NCBI GenBank assembly: GCA_051880615.1
Contig: JBJEOH010000055.1
Span: 1-6,404 of the forward strand
Direction: 5' to 3'
From: UBA7067 sp051880615
Lineage (GTDB): Bacteria > Bacillota > Clostridia > Oscillospirales > Acutalibacteraceae
Length of the DNA: 6,404 nucleotides
In this document: one piece after another, positions 1 to 5,508 of the stretch
Position numbering within the stretch: position 1 is the stretch's first letter
Layout: every line of letters begins with the position of its first letter
Made by a program: the position numbers and the translations under genes
Notes under the pieces: generated by a model
What the model was told of the DNA's origin: nothing
The model's input: only the letters and a program-made list of their open reading frames with translations
Databases searched by the model: none

Positions 1-2
1 GA

Positions 3-158
3 GACGATTTAATCTCGCAATTCGATTGGAATACGAAAGCAAGTTTTTATAACGTCATAAACGGCAGGTCGTCGATTTCGTTAATCGAAAAGAATTACAT
101 CGATAACCTCTTTACCGTATATTTTCAGAAGCAAATCGATAGCGTTGCAACAATCTAA
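3..158 (+). CDS. C-terminal fragment of an unidentified small protein (5' end outside window)
   Basis: Frame 3 is open from the window edge to the TAA at 156-158 and gives 51 residues, while the other two frames hit stops within the first 60 bases. The segment contains a predicted helix-turn-helix-like pattern (TKASFYNVINGRSS followed by ISLIEKNYIDNLF), which resembles the end of small DNA-binding or regulatory proteins of Bacteroidales phages. I cannot name the family. It ends 12 nt before the next start codon, so it is probably the upstream gene of the same operon. The start codon and N-terminal part are not in the window. Confidence 0.55.
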   Translation, partial: DDLISQFDWNTKASFYNVINGRSSISLIEKNYIDNLFTVYFQKQIDSVATI

Positions 159-170
159 TTTTTCGCCGTC

Positions 171-725
171 ATGAATGCCACATCTGTAATTAAGGACTTA
201 CAGTACATTATCGACAAAAAAAATCGATACTTGAAGCATTGCCAAGAAGAACAAAAAGATTGCAAGGCTCTCGAAATAGAACTTGCAACGCTTACTCAAG
301 CAAAAGAATTACTCGAAGAGTTGTTGATTAGGCAGCAAGATATAACAAAGCAGCTTGAAAAAACAGAAAAGTATAAGAAGTACGAGAGGATAGCAAAAGG
401 GGTGTGGTGTCAGCTCAACAGTGAGATATGGTGGGGCAAAGGCGACTTTACATACACGAGAAAATTACAGAGAATATACAATCGTCCAGAAGCAGCTATC
501 AGCGAGTGGAAATCAATAGTTCAAAGCATGAATGTTGATGAGAGAGAGGCTGAGAGGTTAGAAAATAGACTTAATTATTATGACCCCTTGCACTATGAGT
601 TCTATAAAAACTACCTCAAAGATTGCTTCATGGACATTAAGACACGAGAAAAACAGTGGCGAGAAAAAACAGACAAGAGAATAGCAGCTCAGAACACAAT
701 TAAAACTCCTGAAAATCATGCCTAA
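171..725 (+). CDS. Coiled-coil-rich hypothetical protein, 184 aa
   Basis: I do not recognise the family. The protein is hydrophilic and highly charged. Residues 1-70 form a long heptad-rich helix (ELATLTQAKELLEELL and following), and a second charged helical region spans about 115-175. Between them lies a Trp-rich stretch (residues 78-92, VWCQLNSEIWWGKGD) that could be the core of a small domain. No signal peptide or membrane segment is visible. The start at 171 is the first ATG after the upstream stop at 158; there is no Shine-Dalgarno, which is usual for Bacteroidota. Its TAA (723-725) overlaps the ATG (718) of the helicase gene in ATGCCTAA, an arrangement that suggests translational coupling. 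By position it may be a replication accessory or partner protein, which is inference only. Confidence 0.8.
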   Translation: MNATSVIKDLQYIIDKKNRYLKHCQEEQKDCKALEIELATLTQAKELLEELLIRQQDITKQLEKTEKYKKYERIAKGVWCQLNSEIWWGKGDFTYTRKLQRIYNRPEAAISEWKSIVQSMNVDEREAERLENRLNYYDPLHYEFYKNYLKDCFMDIKTREKQWREKTDKRIAAQNTIKTPENHA

Positions 726-1739
726 TCTCACGTTTCAGAATATACAGACGTTTATTTCCGACCGCATGGAATTACGCTACAACCTTGTGCGAGCAGCGAC
801 CGAATACCGCTTGCGAGGCGATGACGACTACCAGACGTTCACCGACAGGGAAAGAGCAGGTCTTTATATTGATATGAAAGAAACCAACGATTTTGAGTTC
901 TCGAAATCCGACTATGAAACATATATTATAAGTAACAGAATACCGAACTATGACCCTTATTTGAGCTACTTTGAAAGTCTGCCCATGTGGGACGGCGAAG
1001 ACCGCATCAAACAGATTGCCGAGTATGTACAAGTTGAGGACACGCCGCAATACAATTTCGCATGGCAGTTGAAGAAGTGGCTTATACGCTCAATTAAGTG
1101 TGCGTTAGAACCCGAATATTTTAATAAACAAGCTCTTATTTTTGTCGAAGCCTCACAAAACTCGGGAAAGACGACCTTTTGCCGTTGGCTTTGTCCTCCT
1201 GCCCTCAAAGGCTATTGGTCTGAGGCATCGCCGAACGGCAAAGACGAGAGCATACAGCTAAGCAGCAACATTTTTATATTCGATGACGAATTGGTAAAAA
1301 TGGGCAAAAGCACAGAAGCAGAAATGAAAGCTAAGCTCTCCCGAACGCTTATTAAGTACCGCCCACCTTACGCACGCACTGAGCAGACATTTTACAGACG
1401 TTGCAGCTTCATCGCCACAACAAACACAAAGGGATTTCTCACCGACGAGACAGGAAGCGTTCGTTATCTTGCGTGGTTAGTAAAGAGCATAAATTTTGAC
1501 TACGAGAAAATCGATAGTAACCAACTGTACGCACAGGCTTACCACTTATACAAAGGAGGCTTCCAATGCGATATGACCAAAAAGGAAATCGAATATCAAA
1601 ACGAATACAATCAACAATTCCGAGTGCAGACGACCGAACAAGACATGATACAGCAATACTTGCGACCTGCAAGAGATACTGAACCTTACGGAACTATTGT
1701 ATACCAATGGACGACAGGACAGATTTTGCAATACCTCAC
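718..1739 (+). CDS. VapE/VirE-family P-loop helicase-like protein (3' end lost in gap)
   Basis: The 341 visible residues match the virulence-associated E (VapE/VirE) family of phage replication ATPases, which are related to superfamily 3-like primase-helicases. Around residues 72-93 the family's lead-in reads SNRIPNYDP, then LPMWDGEDRI. A Walker A motif is at 144-153 (EASQNSGKTT; K151, T152), a Walker B-like motif at 184-191 (NIFIFDDE), a sensor motif at 230-236 (SFIATTN), and the GSVRY segment carrying the expected arginine finger is at 246-250 (R249). The first glycine of Walker A is replaced. Only ~90 residues precede the core, so there is no room for an N-terminal primase domain; a primase would have to be another protein. 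The C-terminus (WTTGQILQYLT) looks like the start of a winged helix and runs into the N block at 1740. The 8-nt overlap with the upstream coiled-coil gene suggests they work together in replication of the element. Confidence 0.85.
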
Positions 1740-1839
1740 NNNNNNNNNNNNNNNNNNNNNNNNNNNNNNNNNNNNNNNNNNNNNNNNNNNNNNNNNNNNN
1801 NNNNNNNNNNNNNNNNNNNNNNNNNNNNNNNNNNNNNNN
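1740..1839. other. Assembly gap placeholder, exactly 100 N
   Basis: These 100 bases are all N. A block of exactly 100 is the usual placeholder for a gap of unknown length. The helicase reading frame continues in register into the methyltransferase frame on the far side, but this has a one-in-three chance and must not be read as a fusion. The missing sequence should hold the end of the helicase and the methyltransferase N-terminus with its cofactor-binding motif and catalytic Pro-Cys. That is normally 70-80 residues, so the real gap should be well over 200 bases. Confidence 0.95.
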
Positions 1840-2385
1840 CAAGACATTTCGAGTATGCAAATGAAATTCAAAAACAACAGATATGGAAACTATGGAATTA
1901 AAGGAGAAAGGTCCGGACTATGGAGCGAGTACGCCCGAGTTATTAGGCACGTTAGACCTAAGTACGTCATCATTGAGAACTCCCCAATGCTGCCTGTTCG
2001 AGGATTGGAGGTTGTCTTATGCGACCTTGCCGCCGCAGGGTATGATGCGGAATGGCAAACTCTATCGGCAAAAGCCTTTGGCTTTCCTCACCTCCGAAAG
2101 AGATGTTTCGTTGTTGCCTACTCCATGCAAGGCAGACGCAATCGCAATAATAGATACTTTACAAACCTTGATAAACTATTTCAAAGCGAACCACCAGAAG
2201 AAATTACTGTACCTGTGTCGCCTACAAGGGATTTCCCTCAAAGAGACGACAAATATATACGAGAGAATAATGGGCTTCTCCGACGACTATACAGACATCG
2301 AATTGCCGCCTGTGGAGACGCTGTAATACCGACGATTACAGAGTACCTGTTTCGGGCTTTGATTGAGTTTGACAAACAAAGATAG
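1840..2385 (+). CDS. C5-cytosine DNA methyltransferase, C-terminal part (5' end lost in gap)
   Basis: This fragment of a Dcm-type enzyme transfers a methyl group from S-adenosylmethionine to C5 of cytosine in a target site. The first visible residues, QDIS, are the ones that normally follow the catalytic motif IV Pro-Cys (PCQDIS in phage relatives). Then come GERSGLW (residues 22-28), RPKYVIIENSPM with motif VI as ENS in place of ENV (46-48), RGLEVVLCDLAAAGYDAEW (54-72), motif VIII RKRCFVVAY (86-94) and motif X GDAVIP (159-164). The target-recognition region between motifs VIII and X is only about 50-60 residues, typical of small phage enzymes. The cofactor motif FxGxG and the catalytic cysteine are not in the sequence, so activity cannot be judged. 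In phages such enzymes usually mask DNA from host restriction. The specificity cannot be read from the sequence. Confidence 0.88.
   Translation, partial: QDISSMQMKFKNNRYGNYGIKGERSGLWSEYARVIRHVRPKYVIIENSPMLPVRGLEVVLCDLAAAGYDAEWQTLSAKAFGFPHLRKRCFVVAYSMQGRRNRNNRYFTNLDKLFQSEPPEEITVPVSPTRDFPQRDDKYIRENNGLLRRLYRHRIAACGDAVIPTITEYLFRALIEFDKQR
1883..2326 (+). CDS. ORF of 147 codons nested in another frame of the methyltransferase
   Basis: This +1-shifted frame starts at ATG 1883, just after an in-frame TGA at 1862-1864, and stays open for 147 codons to a TAA at 2324-2326, entirely inside the methyltransferase gene. Its product contains the pattern GASTPELLGTLD, QGMMRNGKLYRQKPL, SLLPTP and MGFSDDYTD. 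I recall similar patterns (SGxMRNGxxY, LPTP, LMGFPxGWT) in proteins annotated in many phages, also reading across the conserved methyltransferase motifs GYDAEW and motif X. It may be a true overlapping gene or only the frame-shifted echo of a conserved protein. The methyltransferase frame is the better supported one. There is no Shine-Dalgarno directly before the ATG. Confidence 0.25.
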   Translation: METMELKEKGPDYGASTPELLGTLDLSTSSLRTPQCCLFEDWRLSYATLPPQGMMRNGKLYRQKPLAFLTSERDVSLLPTPCKADAIAIIDTLQTLINYFKANHQKKLLYLCRLQGISLKETTNIYERIMGFSDDYTDIELPPVETL

Positions 2386-2411
2386 AGTTTTAACTTAAAA
2401 ATTAGATAACT

Positions 2412-2962
2412 ATGCAATTTACAAGTAATGTAGGCTTCTCAGCCAACGAAACGCCCATAACATTAGATTGGGCAAAAGAAAATTTTGAATTGATTTTTCA
2501 AGGAATGTTCGACATGCACTTCTTAATCAACAGACAAGCAGATTGTTTTTTAGTGTGGAGTATGGACGATGACGGTATTGAGAGGCAGCAATTATATTTA
2601 CATCGTGCAGTTTTCGACGTCGAATATGTCGAAGAGGTGAAATGGATTTGTGAAAGTTTCGGAATAAAAGAACAAAAAGACGAGAAAATGACATTGATTG
2701 CACCGATGAATTTGAAATACAAAACGCCTATCACTCAAGACTTGATTGAAGAAAAATTCGCACCAACAATAAAATCAGGCACGCTGTCAAAGCGAACAGG
2801 AACTATCAGATATATGATAGACAAAAAGCTGAAACTTTGGGTAAATTTTGAAGAAAAAATCAAAGGAAAAAGCAAAATCTATATCGATTGCTCAGGGTGC
2901 GAGTGTAAACTTGAGGTAAAATATATGGAGCAAATCGATTGGGTGATTAAAAAACTAAAAAA
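2412..2962 (+). CDS. Hypothetical protein with an internally duplicated ~80-residue unit (3' end lost in gap)
   Basis: I do not recognise the family. The 183 visible residues seem to hold two related units. Unit 1 (about 15-86) starts PITLDWAKENFELIF and contains CFLVWS, then a VEYVEEVKWICESFGI helix. Unit 2 (about 105-184) starts PITQDLIEEKFAPTI and contains LKLWVNF, then VKYMEQIDWVIKKLK. Both follow helix, beta-strands, helix. No membrane segment, signal peptide or enzyme motif is visible. The ATG at 2412 follows the methyltransferase stop by 26 nt of AT-rich leader without a Shine-Dalgarno. The frame runs into the second N block; sequence beyond 3062 in the same register reads through a terminator and repeats and is unlikely to belong to it. 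Confidence 0.75.
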
Positions 2963-3062
2963 NNNNNNNNNNNNNNNNNNNNNNNNNNNNNNNNNNNNNN
3001 NNNNNNNNNNNNNNNNNNNNNNNNNNNNNNNNNNNNNNNNNNNNNNNNNNNNNNNNNNNNNN
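2963..3062. other. Assembly gap placeholder, exactly 100 N
   Basis: A second block of exactly 100 N, again the likely placeholder for an unknown length. It removes the end of the duplicated-domain protein and any genes between it and the structural-gene promoter region. Missing essential genes, for example a packaging ATPase, could lie here. Confidence 0.95.
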
Positions 3063-3063
3063 A

Positions 3064-3150
3064 CATTGCGGCGTAGGAAACCGAATTACACAAGCATGGG
3101 AACGGATTACTCCGAAGCAGCCACGGCAGTTTGTCGTGGCTTTTTTGTGA
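3064..3150 (+). CDS. Possible C-terminal fragment of an unidentified protein after the gap
   Basis: From the gap edge, this frame is open for 28 codons (beginning HCGVGNRITQAWERIT) to the TGA at 3148-3150. Its composition looks more like real protein than the other two frames, one of which stops at once (TAG 3074-3076) while the other runs through the repeats. Against it, the last ten codons coincide with a strong terminator hairpin, which normally follows a gene. The piece may therefore be the end of a gene lying in the gap, or non-coding. Confidence 0.25.
   Translation, partial: HCGVGNRITQAWERITPKQPRQFVVAFL
3119..3146 (+). terminator. Intrinsic terminator upstream of the structural operon
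   Basis: AGCCACGGC (3119-3127) pairs with GTCGTGGCT (3133-3141) in a 9-bp stem with one G-U pair and the loop AGTTT; six T (3141-3146) follow. This should end transcripts coming from the replication/methylase side and insulate the next promoter. Confidence 0.85.
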
Positions 3151-3200
3151 TTATGCGAACTTATCGGGAGTTATGCGAACTTATCAAAACTTATCGAAAC
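3151..3200 (+). repeat. Five tandem 10-bp TTAT-units (possible operator or iteron array)
   Basis: Five adjacent 10-mers each begin with TTAT: TTATGCGAAC, TTATCGGGAG, TTATGCGAAC, TTATCAAAAC and TTATCGAAAC. Units 1 and 3 are identical and four of the five end in AAC. The spacing of 10 bp is close to one helical turn, so all units face the same side of the DNA. The array starts 4 nt after the terminator T-tract and ends where the -33 region of the next promoter should be. It is likely a binding site for a regulator of the structural operon; replication iterons are an alternative. Confidence 0.7.
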
Positions 3201-3220
3201 AGCTAAAAAACAACAAGTTT

Positions 3221-3228
3221 TATTTTTG
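3221..3228 (+). promoter_or_regulatory. Bacteroides-type -7 promoter box (TATTTTTG)
   Basis: TATTTTTG matches the Bacteroidota -7 consensus TAnnTTTG and lies 26 nt before the ATG of the first structural-operon gene, in an A-rich leader. At the expected -33 spacing (about 3198-3201) the sequence is AACA, not TTTG. This suggests that full activity needs a protein bound to the adjacent TTAT array. Confidence 0.5.
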
Positions 3229-3254
3229 TCGCAAAACTAAAAAAATCAACACAA

Positions 3255-3431
3255 ATGGACGTACTAAAAAAGAACACAATGTGGATAGCAATAGCAGCAC
3301 TTGCTTTGGCTGCTTACGCTTATTACAAGATGACACAAATCGACGGTCGTATGGTTTACGACGCAGACAGCAAGAAGTGGAGCTTTGCAGGTTTTACAGG
3401 TAAGGTTTCAACTCGTAACCCATTAGCATAA
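3255..3431 (+). CDS. Small single-span membrane protein, 58 aa
   Basis: ATG at 3255 to TAA at 3429-3431. The protein begins MDVLKKNT, then has one hydrophobic segment (about residues 9-24, MWIAIAALALAAYAYY) and a polar C-terminal tail of ~34 residues with KKWSFAGFTGKV. With lysines before the span, the N-terminus should stay in the cytoplasm and the tail face outward (positive-inside rule). There is no clear signal-peptidase site. The leader is A-rich (AATCAACACAAATG), as is usual in Bacteroidota. It is the first gene after the promoter and sits 10 nt upstream of the capsid-like gene, whose Shine-Dalgarno overlaps its stop codon. It could be a minor virion membrane protein; no family is recognised. 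An overlapping ORF in another frame (3131-3403) is much less plausible because it starts inside the terminator and repeat region. Confidence 0.75.
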   Translation: MDVLKKNTMWIAIAALALAAYAYYKMTQIDGRMVYDADSKKWSFAGFTGKVSTRNPLA

Positions 3432-3436
3432 GGAGG
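3431..3436 (+). promoter_or_regulatory. Strong Shine-Dalgarno (AGGAGG) of the capsid-like gene
   Basis: AGGAGG, within AAGGAGGAGACG, overlaps the upstream TAA and lies 5 nt before ATG 3442. None of the other genes in the window has a comparable site, and Bacteroidota genes generally lack one. It fixes the start codon and suggests very high translation. Confidence 0.85.
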
Positions 3437-3441
3437 AGACG

Positions 3442-4068
3442 ATGAACAACGCAGCAACAAACAATTTTAATCCTGTCGCTAAAACTTTCTCTTTTCGCAT
3501 AGAGAATAAATACGACGTAGCAAAGCAACTTGCACTCTTCGGAGGTTCTATCGACACCGATGCTTTGGCAAAAGATGCAGAGGGTAACCTTATCTTTACT
3601 CACGCAGACCCTAAGCCGATTAACAACTACTGCCACACAGGCATAGATGCGGTTTTGACCGACGGCATTTTGCCTGTAAGAAATGAACTCGGCGAACTCG
3701 CCTTGCCGAACGAGAAAGAGGGTAAGTTCCTAAGAGCAACACCGCTTAACCCGAGATTTAGAATTGAAGACCTCAAGAAGTACTTGAGAAGTGATTATTA
3801 CTTGATAAACAGAATAATCATCAAGGTACTCGCACAAGACCAATTCGACAACCCTATTGTATTGCAAACCTCAGACCCTACAATAGACAACGGAAGTAAG
3901 TCAATCTTGCCGACCAACTATTCCGACCCTACCATGTTGCAGACAACAAAAATCATCATTGACGACATACCAGGCACTGTATTGCAAGGCGACACTATGA
4001 TGTTCTGGCAAATCAACGCCGGCGAGGTCATCAACATGACTATGGAGTTCTCAGAAAGTCAGAGATAA
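3442..4068 (+). CDS. Candidate capsid/virion structural protein, 208 aa
   Basis: No catalytic motif, signal peptide or membrane span is visible. The sequence alternates short beta-like segments with Pro/Gly/Asn/Asp turns, notably in residues 117-205 (INRIIIKVLAQ, NPIVLQTSD, ILPTNYSDPTMLQTTKIII, VLQGDTMMFWQI, VINMTMEF). The order of strand, Gln/Asp-rich turn and 'aGe' near the C-terminus reminds me of jelly-roll structural proteins of tailless bacterial viruses, but this is pattern memory and not a family match. At 208 residues it is long enough for one jelly roll, not a double one. Context supports abundant product: the only consensus Shine-Dalgarno in the window, a promoter two genes upstream at most, and a dedicated terminator 35 nt after the stop. 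Its neighbours are small membrane-anchored proteins. An abundant non-virion protein cannot be ruled out. Confidence 0.5.
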   Translation: MNNAATNNFNPVAKTFSFRIENKYDVAKQLALFGGSIDTDALAKDAEGNLIFTHADPKPINNYCHTGIDAVLTDGILPVRNELGELALPNEKEGKFLRATPLNPRFRIEDLKKYLRSDYYLINRIIIKVLAQDQFDNPIVLQTSDPTIDNGSKSILPTNYSDPTMLQTTKIIIDDIPGTVLQGDTMMFWQINAGEVINMTMEFSESQR

Positions 4069-4102
4069 CTAACACTACTACATTCACACAATCAACTAAC
4101 CG

Positions 4103-4131
4103 AGGCGGGGCAGGCAAAGCCTCGCCTTTTT
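4103..4131 (+). terminator. Intrinsic terminator after the capsid-like gene
   Basis: AGGCGGGGC (4103-4111) pairs with GCCTCGCCT (4119-4127), a 9-bp stem with one G-U pair and the loop AGGCAAA; TTTTT (4127-4131) follows. No promoter is evident in the 22 nt before the next gene, so downstream genes probably depend on read-through. This would keep their expression below that of the capsid-like protein. Confidence 0.88.
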
Positions 4132-4152
4132 GCTAAACAAAAAAACAAACTC

Positions 4153-4524
4153 ATGAGAAACGTAAGAAAAATAAGAGGGCAACGCACCCCGATGATTGAA
4201 AGCGGAGCCACCGCATACAAGCAGCACAAAGCAGCTGTTTTAGCAAATGCTGACGGAAATACAAGCAGCAGTTCAAGCAGCGGTTCGAGTTCATCAAGCT
4301 CAGGTACTCAGCCGCACCAATGGGTTGCAGATGTTCAAGGCATTGGCGACGTGCTGGTGAACCTTTACGAAAAAATTGTAAATCCAATACTATACGGAGG
4401 CGGAAAGTACACAGGCAGCTTCAATATACAAGCAAAGCAAGAGAGTAACACGATGCAGTACCTCATTGTGGGAGGTGTTATAATCGTTGCTCTTGTTCTC
4501 TTGCTCAAATACACTAAAAAATAA
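4153..4524 (+). CDS. Poly-Ser linker protein with C-terminal membrane anchor, 123 aa
   Basis: The order is a basic N-terminus (RNVRKIRGQR, residues 2-11), the motif ANADGN (31-36), a Ser/Gly tract (37-51) encoded by mixed Ser codons, a globular or amphipathic region (55-98, with a Gly-rich YGGGKYTGSF at 81-90), and one hydrophobic span (about 101-119) ending KYTKK. The anchor at the very C-terminus gives a tail-anchored topology. The ATG at 4153 keeps the basic N-terminus; the later ATG at codon 14 would lose it. The gene follows the capsid terminator and ends 3 nt before the metallopeptidase-like gene, which carries the same ANADGN motif. A role as a virion membrane or spike/linker protein is inference. 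The family is not recognised. Confidence 0.8.
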   Translation: MRNVRKIRGQRTPMIESGATAYKQHKAAVLANADGNTSSSSSSGSSSSSSGTQPHQWVADVQGIGDVLVNLYEKIVNPILYGGGKYTGSFNIQAKQESNTMQYLIVGGVIIVALVLLLKYTKK

Positions 4525-4527
4525 GCT

Positions 4528-5487
4528 ATGATTTACAAGTATCAATCAAATATGGGAACAAACCCTGCAATGGTAAACATAGAAACAGGCGTGGTTTATG
4601 TCAATCAAGATATTTGGGACGAGTTTACACCGATTGAGAAAGCTATCATACTGTTACATGAAGAGGGGCATTACAAAAACCATACACTTGACGAGATTAA
4701 GGCGGATTGCTACTTGATAGAGAAATACCTTTGCAAAGCGAATAACCCTAAACGCAGGGCTGAACTGTTGAACACAATTTTTAAGGTTGTCCCTGATGAT
4801 GAACGCAAAATAGAGTTCGTCAGGAACTTGATGCAGTACGACAGTACGGCAAATAGCAATCGATGCAGCGAGAGATTGTACAAAGCACTCTCAGAGCGTA
4901 AGACGGCGAATGCTGACGGCAATTCCTCCTCAGACACAGGCGGAGAAATCAACAAAAAATTTGGCGTTACCGAAGCTCTCGTTATTACCGAAACGGCGTT
5001 GAATTTGGTTACTATCGGTATCGATTTTTGGCAACGCTGGAAAGACCGTGAAACTTATTGGAGAGGATACGACAATGACAAGAAAGGCGAAATCATAGCT
5101 GCAGCAGCTGTTGCGGCTGTTGATGCAAAGTACCTTTCGACAGGCAACGACTATGGGGCTGTTTTGGCAGCTGCTCAGTTGCCTGCAAGCGACAAAAATT
5201 CTCTCTGGTGCGACACGTTCGTAATCATCGCATCTGGTGTCAAGTTCGACACGGCAGAGTTTGACAACAAGCAAGGTTTGACGGCTGCTCAGTATTCGGC
5301 GATATTTTGGAGCAAACAAGGGTATCAAAGCCATTGGCTCGCCGATTGGGTCAAGAACCGCCGTGAGCCGATGCAACAGGTGTGGGATAACATGAGCTTT
5401 TTGGCAAAGGTCAAAGTATCTAACAAGTACAAAATATATGTTGCAGCTTTCCTTGTTGCGGCATTCTTAATCTGGAAATTTGCATAA
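4528..5487 (+). CDS. Membrane-anchored HExxH metallopeptidase-like protein, 319 aa
   Basis: The N-terminal domain (about 1-120) has a zincin active site, HEEGH at 44-48, followed by DEIKAD at 55-60, where E56 is a likely third zinc ligand. The spacing and the ExxAD form resemble ImmA/IrrE-like and related small zincins. A flexible linker (about 124-138) contains ANADGNSSS (127-135). The C-terminal domain (about 140-300), with an Ala-rich helix at 180-191, is unrecognised. A hydrophobic span (about 301-317, YKIYVAAFLVAAFLIWKF) ends the protein. It may process virion proteins, cleave a host regulator or act at the envelope; none of this is shown. It starts 3 nt after the upstream stop and lacks a Shine-Dalgarno, so translational coupling is likely. 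Confidence 0.75.
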   Translation: MIYKYQSNMGTNPAMVNIETGVVYVNQDIWDEFTPIEKAIILLHEEGHYKNHTLDEIKADCYLIEKYLCKANNPKRRAELLNTIFKVVPDDERKIEFVRNLMQYDSTANSNRCSERLYKALSERKTANADGNSSSDTGGEINKKFGVTEALVITETALNLVTIGIDFWQRWKDRETYWRGYDNDKKGEIIAAAAVAAVDAKYLSTGNDYGAVLAAAQLPASDKNSLWCDTFVIIASGVKFDTAEFDNKQGLTAAQYSAIFWSKQGYQSHWLADWVKNRREPMQQVWDNMSFLAKVKVSNKYKIYVAAFLVAAFLIWKFA

Positions 5488-5508
5488 CAATCAAAAACGT
5501 ATAAAACA

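Noticed and set aside
1566..1682. A 38-codon out-of-frame ORF inside the helicase gene, preceded by AAAGGAGG at a good distance
   Set aside because: The AAAGGAGG is explained by the Lys-Gly-Gly codons of the helicase frame, and the short product has no recognisable features.
2963..3206. Continuation of the duplicated-domain protein frame beyond the second gap to 3206
   Set aside because: The gap length is arbitrary, and this frame reads through a strong terminator and the 10-bp repeat array, so the tail is not credible coding sequence.
3131..3403. A 90-codon + strand ORF overlapping the 58-residue membrane protein
   Set aside because: It begins inside the terminator hairpin and crosses the repeats and promoter; the 58-codon frame has a proper leader and a coherent membrane-protein product.
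4930..5376. A 148-codon open frame on the minus strand
   Set aside because: It lies entirely opposite the metallopeptidase-like gene, is rich in Cys, Arg and Ser as antisense frames often are, and shows no known motif.
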